Positions 40,967-50,514 of a stretch of 63,392 nt of DNA are shown here, piece after piece. Where the stretch lies: assembly GCF_001552475.1 (NCBI RefSeq), contig NZ_BCRG01000016.1:1-63392 (forward strand), in the 5' to 3' direction. The stretch's first letter is position 1, and each line of letters starts with the position of its first letter. The position numbers were made by a program, and so were the translations under genes. The notes beneath the pieces are model-generated. The model worked only from the letters and a program-made list of their open reading frames with translations, made no database searches and was not told the origin of the DNA. This DNA is from Microbacterium oleivorans NBRC 103075. GTDB lineage: Bacteria > Actinomycetota > Actinomycetes > Actinomycetales > Microbacteriaceae.

Positions 40967-41554
40967 TCAGGCTGCGGGGAGCTCTGCGCGACGTGCCGAC
41001 AGCTGGTCGAACGTCGCGAACGTCTCGGCGATCGGATTGCCGGTGAAGTGACCGACCCAGCCGTCGTCGTCATGGAAGAAGCGGATGCTGGTGAACTCCG
41101 GCGTCGTGCCCATGTCGAACCAGTGCGTCGTGTTCGCCGGCACCGAGACGAGGTCGCCCGCCTCGCAGTAGAGCGCGTAGACCTTCTCGTTCACGTGAAG
41201 GTAGAAGACACCGGCACCGCGAGCGAAGAAACGGTCTTCGTCGTCGTCGTGCTTGTGCTCCGAAAGAAAGCGCTGACGAGAGGCATCCTTCACCTCGTCG
41301 TAGTTCTCCTGTGCGGGAGAGAGTCCCACGATGTCGACGAGCGTGTAGCCCTCGCGGTTCTTCACCTCGTCGACCTCGACCTTGTACAGGTCGAGCACGT
41401 CCTCGAGCGTCGCGTCGTCCGTGAAGTCCTTGACCTCCCAGCGAGAGAAGCGTGCGCCGAGGGTGGCGAGCTCGGCTCGGATCGCCTCCGCATCGACGGT
41501 CTCGAGCACGGGGGTGGTCGGATCGGTGTCGTTCCAGACGGTCAGCAGGGTCAC
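40967..41554 (-). CDS. mtnD: Acireductone dioxygenase
   Basis: The 195-residue cupin enzyme of methionine salvage converts acireductone to 2-keto-4-methylthiobutyrate plus formate with Fe, or to an off-pathway product with Ni. Metal ligands are visible in EHKHDDDEDRFF (His, His, Glu) and NTTHWFDMG (His). The GTG start has GAGGAG about 5 nt upstream. It is divergent from the methylthioribose importer, with a 205-nt shared promoter region, and completes the pathway encoded at 41.7-49.1 kb. Confidence 0.95.
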   Translation of the reverse strand: MTLLTVWNDTDPTTPVLETVDAEAIRAELATLGARFSRWEVKDFTDDATLEDVLDLYKVEVDEVKNREGYTLVDIVGLSPAQENYDEVKDASRQRFLSEHKHDDDEDRFFARGAGVFYLHVNEKVYALYCEAGDLVSVPANTTHWFDMGTTPEFTSIRFFHDDDGWVGHFTGNPIAETFATFDQLSARRAELPAA

Positions 41555-41759
41555 GGTGGCTCCTCGGGATGCGGTCGCGTACAGCGATTCTCGCGCGTCA
41601 GGCCATCGGCGAGCCATTCGAGCGAGGCCGCGCGTAACAATGCGCAACCGTCATTCGGATGCGGGGCCCGCCCGCTGTCACACTCGATCCGCGCGGTGCC
41701 CCCCGGCATCCGCCTCAGCTTGTGCACACCCGATCCGCACATCTCAGAAGGGGACCACC

Positions 41760-42863
41760 GTGTCCAACCGTTCCCGCCGTCTCATCGCGCTCGCCGCCGT
41801 GACCGGTGCCGCCGCCCTCGTCCTCTCCGGCTGCGCCCAACAGTCCACCGGCCAGCCCGCCGCATCGGCTCCCGCCGCCTCGCAGGCCGCGCCGACGGCC
41901 GACCGCCCGGCACCGTTGAACGGCGACCCGATCGACGTCGCGCTCGTTCGTCAGTCCGGCGCCGGCGACTACTTCACGGCGTGGGGTGCCGGTGCCGACG
42001 CCCAGGCGAAGGCCGCGAACATCGACCTCACGGTGTTCGACGCCCGCAACGACAACGCCAAGCAGGCATCCGATCTCGAGCAGGCGATCGCGTCGAAGCC
42101 CGATGCGATCATCGTCGACCACGGGCAGACCGACACGATCGAGCCGCGCATCCGCGAGGCGGTGGATGCCGGCATCCCCGTCATCATCTACGACCTGGCA
42201 CTCGAGAACTCCGACGGCGTGATCGTGACCTCGCAATCCGACGCCTCGATGGCGCAGGGCGTGCTCGACCAGCTCGTCACCGACAACGGTGACGGAGCCA
42301 AGGTCGGCCTCGTCAGCGCCGAAGGCTTCGCGCCCCTCGACCGCCGGAAGGTCGTGTGGGACGAATACCTCACCGAGCACAAGCTCGACCAGAAGTTCTT
42401 CACGGGTGAGGTGACCGAGTCGACGGCGACCGACAACATCCCGCTCGTCGACGCGGCGCTCAAGTCGAACCCCGACGTGCAAGCGATCTTCGCGCCGTAC
42501 GACGAGATCGCGAAGGGCGTCGTCCAGGCGGTGCGTCAGAACAACCTGCAGGACAAGGTCAAGGTCTACGGCATCGACATCTCCAACGCCGACATCGAGG
42601 TCATGACCGCCGACGGCAGCCCGTGGGTCGCGACGTCCGCGACCGACCCGGCCTCGACCGGTGCGGCCGTCGTCCGCACCCTCGCGCTGTCGCTCGCGGG
42701 TCAGCTCGACAAGCCCGACGTGCAGTTCCCCGCGGTCACGGTGACCCGCGACTTCCTCCTCGAGAAGAAGATCACCAACGTCACCCAGCTGCGCGAGGCC
42801 GAGCCGTCGCTGCTGTTGAGCGACGTCGTCACCGCCGACTGGCTGCCCGCCGTCTCGGGATGA
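41760..42863 (+). CDS. Sugar-type ABC binding protein, predicted methylthioribose receptor
   Basis: The 367-residue lipoprotein (LVLSGCAQQ) belongs to the ribose/AI-2-binding periplasmic family: VALVRQSGAGDYFTAWGAGADAQAK, DAIIVDHGQ, YDLALENSDG, FAPYDEIAKGVVQAV. It heads an operon with RbsA- and RbsC-type genes and mtnK, so 5-methylthioribose is the predicted ligand. The GTG start has AAGGGGA upstream. The upstream 205-nt gap has direct repeats GCGTAAC/GCGCAAC but no recognisable riboswitch. Confidence 0.85.
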   Translation: MSNRSRRLIALAAVTGAAALVLSGCAQQSTGQPAASAPAASQAAPTADRPAPLNGDPIDVALVRQSGAGDYFTAWGAGADAQAKAANIDLTVFDARNDNAKQASDLEQAIASKPDAIIVDHGQTDTIEPRIREAVDAGIPVIIYDLALENSDGVIVTSQSDASMAQGVLDQLVTDNGDGAKVGLVSAEGFAPLDRRKVVWDEYLTEHKLDQKFFTGEVTESTATDNIPLVDAALKSNPDVQAIFAPYDEIAKGVVQAVRQNNLQDKVKVYGIDISNADIEVMTADGSPWVATSATDPASTGAAVVRTLALSLAGQLDKPDVQFPAVTVTRDFLLEKKITNVTQLREAEPSLLLSDVVTADWLPAVSG

Positions 42864-44419
42864 CCTCCGACGCACGCTTCACCGCTCAGGCGGACGACCT
42901 CGCCATCGTCCGCCTGAGCGGTGTGGGCGTGCGCTACGGCGACAACCAGGTGCTCGAGGGCGTCGACCTGGCCCTCCATCCGGGCACGATCACCGCCCTT
43001 CTCGGCACGAATGGCGCCGGCAAGTCGACGCTCATCGGAGCCGTCTCCGGGGCGAACGCCGCCTACACCGGCGCGATCGCCGTCGCCGGTGAGACCGTGC
43101 GGCTCGCCTCGCCCACGAAGGCGCGACGCGCGGGCATCGAGACGGTGCATCAGCGGATCGCGGACGGCATCGTCCCCGATCTCTCCGTCGCCGACAACCT
43201 CCTCCTCACGGACCTGACCTCGGGCGGCCACCGCGTCGTGCGCCGACGCGCGACCGAGGCCGCTGCGCGACAGGCGCTGGCCCGGCTGGGCCTGGACTGG
43301 TCCGATGAGGTGCTGCGAGCGGATGCCGGGCGCCTGGGGGCGTCCGATGCGCAGCTGCTCGTCCTGGCCCGCGCCCTCCGCTCGACGCCGCGCCTGCTGA
43401 TCCTCGACGAGCCGACCTCGGCGCTCACGGCCACCGAGGCGGACCGGCTGTTCGACGTGCTTCGCGCGCTTCGAGCCGAGGGGCTTGCGATCCTCTTCGT
43501 CAGCCATCGCTTCGGTGAGATCGAACGGCTCGCCGACCGCATCCTCGTCCTCCGAGACGGACGGCTCGAGCTCGACGCCGCGCGTCCGTTCGACTGGCAC
43601 GTGGCCCTCGAGGCCATGCTCGGGGTACCGACGGAGCTGCAGCAGCACGTCACCGAGCCGCTTTCCCCAGGTGACGAGGTACTGACCGTGACCGGGGCGA
43701 CGCTCCTCCCGGGGGCGACTCCGCTGCATCTGACGGTGCGCGGAGGGCAGGTCACCGGCATCCTGGGTCTTCTGGGCGCCGGCAAGACCGAGCTCGCCGA
43801 GCTCGTCGCGGGTGTCCGCACCGATCCGGCAGCCACCCTCACGCTGGGCGGGGAGCCCTATCGGCCGGCGACACCGGTCGCCGCGATCGACGCCGGTGTC
43901 GCCCTCGTTCCCGAGGAGCGCCAGCGGCAGGGCATCCAGCCGGGTTGGTCGATCGCACGCACCGTCGGTCTCCCCGTCCTCCGTGAGATCTCCCGACTCG
44001 GCGTCGTGTCGACCGCCCGAGAGCGCGCGGTCGCCGACGAGGTGATCGATGCCTTCGGCGTCGTGGCACCCTCGAGCGCCGCGACCCTTGACGAGCTGTC
44101 GGGCGGCAACCAGCAGAAGGTCATCGTGGGGCGCTGGCTGCGTACGACGCCGACGCTCGCCCTGCTCGACGAACCGTTCCGCGGCGTCGACATCGGCGCG
44201 CGTCGCCGGATCGGCGCGGCCGCGCGATCGCGCGCCGGAGAGGGCGGCGCCGTCGTCGTCCTCTCGAGCGACGTCGACGAGATCCTCGAGGTGGCTGACC
44301 GCATCGTCGTGCTCGTCGCCGGCGAGGTCGCCCTCGACACCCCCGCCGGCGTGCTCGACCGCTCTCGCATCGTGAACGCCCTCCTCGGCGACGCCGAGAA
44401 CCGCAAGGAGACCGCATGA
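42860..44419 (+). CDS. Sugar ABC importer ATPase, duplicated domains (RbsA type)
   Basis: The 519-residue protein has two ATPase domains. The first has Walker A GTNGAGKST and LLILDEPTSALT, but a degraded signature (LGASDAQLLVLARAL). The second has a poor Walker A (GLLGAGKTE) and an intact signature LSGGNQQKVIVGRWL. This complementary pairing is usual in RbsA-type proteins. ATGA overlap with the binding-protein gene. Confidence 0.93.
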   Translation: MTSDARFTAQADDLAIVRLSGVGVRYGDNQVLEGVDLALHPGTITALLGTNGAGKSTLIGAVSGANAAYTGAIAVAGETVRLASPTKARRAGIETVHQRIADGIVPDLSVADNLLLTDLTSGGHRVVRRRATEAAARQALARLGLDWSDEVLRADAGRLGASDAQLLVLARALRSTPRLLILDEPTSALTATEADRLFDVLRALRAEGLAILFVSHRFGEIERLADRILVLRDGRLELDAARPFDWHVALEAMLGVPTELQQHVTEPLSPGDEVLTVTGATLLPGATPLHLTVRGGQVTGILGLLGAGKTELAELVAGVRTDPAATLTLGGEPYRPATPVAAIDAGVALVPEERQRQGIQPGWSIARTVGLPVLREISRLGVVSTARERAVADEVIDAFGVVAPSSAATLDELSGGNQQKVIVGRWLRTTPTLALLDEPFRGVDIGARRRIGAAARSRAGEGGAVVVLSSDVDEILEVADRIVVLVAGEVALDTPAGVLDRSRIVNALLGDAENRKETA

Positions 44420-45483
44420 CCGCGTTCGCCCCCGCCCCCGTGGCGCCCCCGGCATCCACCCCGTCCCGCATCGGCACGATCGTCGCCGGGATCATCGCGA
44501 AGTGGGGCTTCGTCGCGGTGACGGTGCTGCTGTTCCTGTTCTTCTTCGTGAGCGAACCCGCCTTCGGGACACCCGACAACATCTTCGGGATGCTGAAGTT
44601 CATCGCCCCGGTCGGCATCGCCGGCCTCGGGGTGACCCTCGCGATGACCGTCGGCGGACTCGACCTGTCGGTCGGGGCGAGCGCGGGATTCGCCGTCTCG
44701 ATCGCGGCGTGGACCCTGGTGATCGCCGGCCAGGTGGGCGGCGTCGCGGTCGGTGTCGTCCTGCTGTCGGGCGCGCTCATCGGGGCGCTCAACGCGGCTC
44801 TGATCGTCTTCGCGCGCATCCCCGACCTGCTCGCGACGCTCGCCACGATGTTCGCGGTGGTCGGGCTGAAGCTGATCATCGTCGACGGCAAGTCGATCTC
44901 GTCGCGGATGACCCTGTCCGACGGTACGACCGCGCCGGGCCGCTTCACAGAGGACTTCCTCTGGTTCGACCGCGGATCGATCGGCCCCGTTTCGGTGCCT
45001 GTCATCCTCTTCCTCGGTCTGACGCTCCTCCTGTGGTTCGTCCTCGACCGCACGCGCTGGGGTCGCGCGCTCGCGGCCGTCGGCTCGAATGCCGAAGCGG
45101 CCCGCCTCGCAGGGGTTCGGGTGCGGGTCTACCAGGCCGCCGCGTACATCGGATGCGGCATCCTCGCCTCCATCGCGGGACTCATCCTCGCGGCGCGCAT
45201 CGGCCAGGGCGACGTCTCGGCCGGCAACTCGCTGCTCCTCGACGCCGTTGCCGTCGCGCTCGTCGGCGTCTCGGTGCTCGGCATCGGGCGCCCGAACGCG
45301 TGGGGCACGGCCCTCGGCGCGGTGCTCATCGCGGTGATGGTCACCGGGTTCTCGATGATGAACCTGCCGTACTACATCCAGGACTTCGGCAAGGGCGTCA
45401 TCCTGCTCGTCGCCCTGCTGTTCAGCTTCACTTTCCGTCGCCGCAAGACGACCATCATCGCCGGGAGCACCACCGCATCATGA
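44416..45483 (+). CDS. Sugar ABC importer permease (RbsC type)
   Basis: The 355-residue membrane protein has eight or more helices with the RbsC pattern TVGGLDLSVGASAGFAVSIAAW and the loop AVGSNAEAARLAGVRVRVYQ. Overlaps both neighbours by 4 nt. Its stop overlaps the mtnK start, physically linking transport to kinase. Confidence 0.93.
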   Translation: MTAFAPAPVAPPASTPSRIGTIVAGIIAKWGFVAVTVLLFLFFFVSEPAFGTPDNIFGMLKFIAPVGIAGLGVTLAMTVGGLDLSVGASAGFAVSIAAWTLVIAGQVGGVAVGVVLLSGALIGALNAALIVFARIPDLLATLATMFAVVGLKLIIVDGKSISSRMTLSDGTTAPGRFTEDFLWFDRGSIGPVSVPVILFLGLTLLLWFVLDRTRWGRALAAVGSNAEAARLAGVRVRVYQAAAYIGCGILASIAGLILAARIGQGDVSAGNSLLLDAVAVALVGVSVLGIGRPNAWGTALGAVLIAVMVTGFSMMNLPYYIQDFGKGVILLVALLFSFTFRRRKTTIIAGSTTAS

Positions 45484-46688
45484 CCGACACCGCCACCGTC
45501 GACGAGCTCCTGACCGTCGACACCGTCCCCGCGTACCTGCGGTCGCACCGGCAGCTCGCCGGGCCCGTCGACCCCGACGCGATCGCGTCGGTCGTCGAGG
45601 TCGGCGACGGCAACCTCAACCTGGTGTTCATCGTGACGGATGCCGACGGTCGCGGCGTCGTCATCAAACAGTCGCTCCCGCACGTCCGCGTCGACCCGTC
45701 ATGGCCGCTCACCCGGTCCCGCACGAAGCGTGAAGCCGTCGTGCTCACGGCGCACGAGAAGGTCGATCCCGTGCACGTGCCCGCCCTGTACGGGTTCGAC
45801 GAGGCATCCCTCGCCCTCTCGATCGAGGACCTGAGCGATCACGCCGTGTGGCGCGGCGAACTCAACGCGGGACGCATCCACCCTTACGCGGCCGCCCAGC
45901 TCGGCACCTACGTCGGCGCGGTGGCGTTCGCGTCGAGTGTCTTCGGCACACCCGGTCCCGAGCGGCGGCGGGCAATCGCGGAGGCAACGAACCCCGAGCT
46001 GAGTGAGATCACCGAGGACCTCGTCTTCACCGAGCCCTACATCGACCACGAGCACAACGGCTGGCTGCCCGCCAACGAGACCGACGTGCGCGCCCTCCGC
46101 GCCGACACCGCGTTCGTGGGCGAGATCGGGCTTGCGAAGCAGCGCTTCCAGGAGAGCACCCAGAGCCTGCTGCACGGCGACCTGCACACCGGGTCCGTGT
46201 TCGTGCGAGCCGACGGCGAGTCGGTCAAAGCGTTCGACTCGGAGTTCGGCACCTTCGGACCGACCGGGTTCGACCTCGGCGCCGTGTGGGCGAACCTGTT
46301 GATCGCCGCCGCGCGTGCCCACGTGCTCGGACGAAACGCCGATGCCGAGCAGCTCCTGCGCCTGCCCGTCGAACTCGTCACCGCCTTCGAGCGAGAGTTC
46401 ACCCGGCGCTGGCCCGAGCGGGTCGATCCGCGGGTCTACGGCGACGACGTCCTGGCCGCGACGCTGCGGCAGGTGCGGTCGGACGCCGCGATCTATGCCG
46501 CCGCGAAGGCCGTCCGCCGGATCGTCGGCTTCTCGAAGGTCGCCGACATTCAGACGCTCCCCGAGGCGGAGCGCGCGGTCGCCGCCCGCGTCGTGCTCCT
46601 CGGCGCGCGCGCCCTCGGTACCGGCCGTCGCGTCGATACCGACCCCGCGCGTCTCACGCAGGCGACCGTCGAGGTCTTCCTGGGCTGA
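45480..46688 (+). CDS. mtnK: 5-methylthioribose kinase
   Basis: The 402-residue enzyme phosphorylates methylthioribose to methylthioribose-1-phosphate. Protein-kinase-like fold: EVGDGNLNLVFIV (nucleotide loop), VVIKQSLPHVR (Lys), SLLHGDLHTGSVFV (catalytic Asp) and KAFDSEFGTFGPTGFDLG (metal-binding DxE). These are diagnostic for MtnK. It is translated with the importer genes, so uptake feeds straight into phosphorylation. Convergent with mtnB, 15 nt apart. Confidence 0.95.
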   Translation: MTDTATVDELLTVDTVPAYLRSHRQLAGPVDPDAIASVVEVGDGNLNLVFIVTDADGRGVVIKQSLPHVRVDPSWPLTRSRTKREAVVLTAHEKVDPVHVPALYGFDEASLALSIEDLSDHAVWRGELNAGRIHPYAAAQLGTYVGAVAFASSVFGTPGPERRRAIAEATNPELSEITEDLVFTEPYIDHEHNGWLPANETDVRALRADTAFVGEIGLAKQRFQESTQSLLHGDLHTGSVFVRADGESVKAFDSEFGTFGPTGFDLGAVWANLLIAAARAHVLGRNADAEQLLRLPVELVTAFEREFTRRWPERVDPRVYGDDVLAATLRQVRSDAAIYAAAKAVRRIVGFSKVADIQTLPEAERAVAARVVLLGARALGTGRRVDTDPARLTQATVEVFLG

Positions 46689-46703
46689 GGAACCGAAGGA
46701 CCG

Positions 46704-47336
46704 TCAGCGCGTGGCGACCTGGAATCGGAGCAGCCACTCGGCGATCTCGAGGTGACGGCGGGCAGCCGCGGCATCCTCACCCCAGGCGTACATCCCGTGG
46801 TTCGCGACGATGAGCGCGGGAACCTCGGGGACGTCATCGGTCGCCGGGACGTAGACCTCGTCGAAGCGTGCGGCTTCGACCGTCATGTCCTGGTGATTGT
46901 CGATCACGGGGATGACGACGGTCTCATCGTGGGCGCGGTGCCCGATGCCCTTCAGCATCTCCATGTCTCGGATCGCCACGCCCTCCGGCCAGCGGTGGCC
47001 CGCGACGACGGCGTCGAACGCATGCACGTGGAAGACGGCGCCCGCGCCCGTCCGTGCGGCGATGTGGGCGTGGAGGCCCGCTTCGGCGGACGGGGGTCGC
47101 GGGTCGGTCGGGTCGATCGAGCGACCGCCGCCGTCGATGAGCACGACGTCGCGGTCAGTCAGCTCGGACTTCTCGAGCCCGGAGGCCGTGACGGCCAGCA
47201 CGAGGGGGTCACGGTCGATGACGAGGGACAGGTTGCCGGCGGTGCCGCGCATCCAGCCGTAGCCTGAGAACCGGCTCGCCTCGGTCGCGAGCACGGCTCC
47301 CGCCGCGCGGACCTGCTCGGCGGCGGGCAGGCTCAC
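46704..47336 (-). CDS. mtnB: Methylthioribulose-1-phosphate dehydratase
   Basis: The 210-residue class II aldolase-fold enzyme dehydrates methylthioribulose-1-phosphate. Motifs: GWMRGTAGNLSL, a catalytic Glu in SAEAGLHAHIAA, the zinc pair FHVHAFDAV (His-x-His) and a third His in IVANHGMYAWG. GTG start overlapping the mtnC stop (GTGA). Last gene of mtnA-mtnC-mtnB. Confidence 0.95.
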   Translation of the reverse strand: MSLPAAEQVRAAGAVLATEASRFSGYGWMRGTAGNLSLVIDRDPLVLAVTASGLEKSELTDRDVVLIDGGGRSIDPTDPRPPSAEAGLHAHIAARTGAGAVFHVHAFDAVVAGHRWPEGVAIRDMEMLKGIGHRAHDETVVIPVIDNHQDMTVEAARFDEVYVPATDDVPEVPALIVANHGMYAWGEDAAAARRHLEIAEWLLRFQVATR

Positions 47337-48037
47337 CGGGACACCACGATCTCGTCGAACGACGACACCGACGGTGCGGCGAAGTCGGATCCGTGCCACG
47401 GTTCGCCCTCGCGGTCGAGCGCGATCACGTGCCAGCCGGCGGCGAGAGCGGCGGCGACCTCGTCGGGGTGATCGGTAAGGAAGAGGAGGCGATCGGGGGC
47501 GACGCCGACGGATGCGGCGATCGTGCGGTACGACGCGGCATCCTTCTTCGGGCCGGCGTTCACCGTGTCGAACCAGTCCTCGACGAGCGGGGTGAGGTCG
47601 CCCTGCGGCGCGTGCCGGTACCACGGCACCTGTGAGGCGATCGATCCCGACGAGTAGGAGATCAGTCGGATGCCGCCTTCGTGCCACGCGTGCAGCTTCG
47701 GCGGGACATCCTCGAAGAACTGCGAGGTGATCTCGCCCGCAGCGAAGCCCTCGGCCCAGAGGATCCCCTGCAGGGTCTTGAGTGGCGTCGACTTCACGTC
47801 GGTGGCCATCAGCTCACGGAGGGCGTCGGCGATCTCGGCGTCGGTCGCGTCGGAGGCAAGGCCGGTCTCGGCGATCGCGTCGGCGCGCGCGGCGCGGACG
47901 GTGTCGTCGTCGCGGCCCAGCACCTCGTCGAGGCGCGGGCGGGCGTAGTCGTACAGGTCACCGAGGATGAACCCGGCGGCGCTCGTCGTGCCCTCGATGT
48001 CGAGGACGATCACATCGGCGGAGACAGTGACGGTCAT
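47333..48037 (-). CDS. mtnC: Acireductone synthase (enolase-phosphatase E1)
   Basis: The 234-residue HAD-family enzyme enolises and dephosphorylates diketo-methylthiopentyl-1-phosphate to acireductone. DIEGTTS replaces the usual DxDGT, as is normal for MtnC. SYSSGSIASQ (motif II), a Lys in AGPKKDAASYR and FLTDHPDEV (motif IV) are present. ATGA overlap with mtnA. Confidence 0.95.
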   Translation of the reverse strand: MTVTVSADVIVLDIEGTTSAAGFILGDLYDYARPRLDEVLGRDDDTVRAARADAIAETGLASDATDAEIADALRELMATDVKSTPLKTLQGILWAEGFAAGEITSQFFEDVPPKLHAWHEGGIRLISYSSGSIASQVPWYRHAPQGDLTPLVEDWFDTVNAGPKKDAASYRTIAASVGVAPDRLLFLTDHPDEVAAALAAGWHVIALDREGEPWHGSDFAAPSVSSFDEIVVSR

Positions 48038-49083
48038 GGGGTCCTTTGCGGTGCGGTGAAGTGAGCGGCGACGTCTGCGGGCGCGAACGTGCCGTGGCTG
48101 GTGGCGATGCGGGTCACGAGACGCGGCGGTGTCACGTCGAAGGCGGGGTACCAGGCGTCGGTGACGAGCGGGCTCGCGGTGCGCTGGCCGAGGACTTCGA
48201 GCACCTCTCGCGGGTCGCGGTCCTCGATGACGATGTCGGCCGCGGTAGGCGCGGAGGGATCGGGTGCCTCGACCATCGCGTAGAACGGGATGCCGAAGGC
48301 TGCCGCGGCGGCTGCGTGCGCGAGCGTACCCACCTTGTTCACGACAGCACCGTCGAGCGAGACCCGGTCGGCGGCGGTGACGACCGCGTCGATAGGCCCC
48401 GTTCCGACGCCGCGCGAGGAGGAGAGGGCAGCCGCAGCCATGCCGTCCGTGATGAGGGTCACCCGCTGTCCGAGTTCGCGGAGCGAGTGAGCGGTGAGGC
48501 GCGCACCCTGCAGGTACGGCCGGGTCTCGGTCGCGATCCACTCGATCGTCCGTCCCGCGTCACGCGCCGCTCCGACGAGGCCGAACAGGTAGGCGTCTGC
48601 CCAGCAGTGCGTGAGGATGCGGGGGTTCTCGGGCAGGAGCGACAGCGTCGACCGGCCGAGTGCGGCGCTCGCGGCGCGGTAATCGCGATCGACAACACGG
48701 GCTGTCTGGACGGTGGCCTCGACGAGTTCGGGGGTCGTGGTGGAGGACTCGCCGGCGACGAGGATGCGGGCGACGGCGTCGCGCGGGTGCGCGTTGGTCG
48801 GACGGGCCGAGGCCAGAGCGTGACCGGCTGCGGCGATAGAGGCCCGGGCGGCGTCGAGGTCGAGGGTTCGCGCCTGGAGCGCGGCCAGGGCCATCCCGGC
48901 CGTGGCGGCGTAGAGGGGGCCCGAACTCTGGGTGACCATGTCGCGGATCGCGCGGGCCACGGCATCCGGGGTCTCCGCCGTCACCCACTCGACCTGCGCC
49001 GGGAAGACGCGACGGTCGAGGATGCGGACGACTCCGGCAGTCTCGTCGAGGATGACGGATTCCTCGAGGGTGGCAGAACTCAT
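48034..49083 (-). CDS. mtnA: Methylthioribose-1-phosphate isomerase
   Basis: The 349-residue enzyme, related to eIF2B-alpha, isomerises MTR-1-phosphate to MTRu-1-phosphate. It has the catalytic Cys in ILTHCWADAYL and the Asp in VVTAADRVSLDGAVVNKVGTLAHA. The family consensus around the Cys is THCNTG, here THCWAD, a mild divergence. First gene of the three-gene unit; a GGCGGGA/TCCCGCC hairpin (49112-49129) lies in its upstream gap. Confidence 0.93.
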   Translation of the reverse strand: MSSATLEESVILDETAGVVRILDRRVFPAQVEWVTAETPDAVARAIRDMVTQSSGPLYAATAGMALAALQARTLDLDAARASIAAAGHALASARPTNAHPRDAVARILVAGESSTTTPELVEATVQTARVVDRDYRAASAALGRSTLSLLPENPRILTHCWADAYLFGLVGAARDAGRTIEWIATETRPYLQGARLTAHSLRELGQRVTLITDGMAAAALSSSRGVGTGPIDAVVTAADRVSLDGAVVNKVGTLAHAAAAAAFGIPFYAMVEAPDPSAPTAADIVIEDRDPREVLEVLGQRTASPLVTDAWYPAFDVTPPRLVTRIATSHGTFAPADVAAHFTAPQRTP

Positions 49084-49212
49084 CAGGGGATCCCTTCGGG
49101 TCGGGGGCGCCGGCGGGACGACTCCCGCCAGCCTACGGAGGCGTCGACCCCGAACCGGAACGGGACGATACGGGGCGAAACAATCGCGGAGTCTCGGGTC
49201 AGGCCGCCCGGA

Positions 49213-49218
49213 TACGAT
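49213..49218 (+). promoter_or_regulatory. Possible -10 hexamer of nhaA (TACGAT)
   Basis: TACGAT lies 9 nt before the ATG at 49228, giving a transcript with almost no leader. Confidence 0.4.
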
Positions 49219-49227
49219 CGATCCGTC

Positions 49228-50514
49228 ATGTCGTCCTCGTCTTCCTCCCACACCGCTCCGCACGAGATCTGGCGGGGGATCCGGCAGACCGTCCGCACCG
49301 ACACGTTCGGCGGCATCCTGCTGCTCGCCGCGACCGTCGCAGCGCTCCTGCTCGCCAACTCGCCCGCCGCGCCCTGGTACGTCGGCATCCGAGAGACCTC
49401 GTTCGGGCCCGAGGTGCTCCACCTCGACCTGACCGTCGCCCACTGGGCGGCCGACGGGCTGCTCGCCATCTTCTTCTTCGTCGTGGGTCTCGAGTTGAAG
49501 GAGGAGATCGTCGCCGGGCGGCTGCGCTCACCGCGCGTCGCCGCCGTGCCGGTGATCGGCGCCCTCGGCGGTGTCATCGTTCCCGCGCTCATCTTCGTGG
49601 CCTTCACGGCGGCCGTGCCCGGCGACGCCGTTCGCGGGTGGGCCATTCCGACGGCGACCGACATCGCCTTCGCGATCGCGGTGTTCGCCGTCGTCGCGAA
49701 GGGGCTGCCGCCCGCGCTCCGCGTGTTCCTGCTCACCCTCGCTGTCGTCGACGACCTCTTCGCGATCACCATCATCGCCACCGTCTACACCGACGACCTG
49801 CAGCCGCTGTGGCTCGCGGCCGCGGTCTTCCCGCTGGTCCTGTTCGCCCTCGCGGTGCGGCGCGGCATCCGTCACTGGTGGGTGTTGATTCCCCTCGCGA
49901 TCGTCACGTGGGGCTTCGTGCACGCCTCGGGCGTTCACGCGACGATCGCGGGCGTCGTCCTCGCGTTCATGGTGCCGGCGACGGTGACTCCGCGCGCTCG
50001 CGTGCGGGTGGGGACGGATGCCGACGGTGCCCCCATCCACGATGCGTTGACCGCGCACTTCGCCGACCGCTTCGGGCCGATCTCGACGCTGATCGCGCTT
50101 CCGATCTTCGCGTTCTTCTCGGCCGGGGTCACGGTCGGCGGCTGGGACGGACTGACGGCAGCCTTCGCCGATCCGGTGACTCTCGGCATCCTGGTCGGCC
50201 TCGTCCTCGGCAAACCGATCGGCATTCTGCTCGCGGTGTTCCTGCTGACGCGCATCCCGGCGGTGCGGCGGACGTTCGAGCTGCGGTGGGGCGACATGGT
50301 CGGCGTCGGGCTACTCGCCGGCGTCGGGTTCACCGTCGCGTTGCTCGTCGGGGAATTGTCGTACGGAGTCGGCTCGCTCGAGGACGACCATGCGAAGATC
50401 GGCATCCTCACCGGGTCGATCGTCGCAGCGATCCTCGGAGGCGTCGTGCTCGCATTGCGTGCTCGGCGCGTGCGTCAGACTGGGAGCACACCCCCGCCCG
50501 AAGGAGCCCTGTGA
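49228..50514 (+). CDS. nhaA: Na+/H+ antiporter NhaA
   Basis: The 428-residue inner-membrane antiporter exchanges Na+ or Li+ for protons. It has the NhaA signatures FFFVVGLELKEEIVAGRL, AIPTATDIAFAIAV (TDIAF) and LAVVDDLFAI with the paired essential Asp residues. About 12 helices. The start is set by MSSSSSSHTAPHEIWRG; a long upstream in-frame extension runs antisense through mtnA and is not real. Confidence 0.95.
   Translation: MSSSSSSHTAPHEIWRGIRQTVRTDTFGGILLLAATVAALLLANSPAAPWYVGIRETSFGPEVLHLDLTVAHWAADGLLAIFFFVVGLELKEEIVAGRLRSPRVAAVPVIGALGGVIVPALIFVAFTAAVPGDAVRGWAIPTATDIAFAIAVFAVVAKGLPPALRVFLLTLAVVDDLFAITIIATVYTDDLQPLWLAAAVFPLVLFALAVRRGIRHWWVLIPLAIVTWGFVHASGVHATIAGVVLAFMVPATVTPRARVRVGTDADGAPIHDALTAHFADRFGPISTLIALPIFAFFSAGVTVGGWDGLTAAFADPVTLGILVGLVLGKPIGILLAVFLLTRIPAVRRTFELRWGDMVGVGLLAGVGFTVALLVGELSYGVGSLEDDHAKIGILTGSIVAAILGGVVLALRARRVRQTGSTPPPEGAL

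Noticed and set aside
41555..41759. SAM or other riboswitch upstream of the methylthioribose importer or mtnD
   Set aside because: I could not draw a conserved aptamer; only short direct repeats are visible.
48046..49227. In-frame extension of nhaA far upstream
   Set aside because: It is antisense to mtnA. NhaA length and the TACGAT hexamer place the start at 49228.
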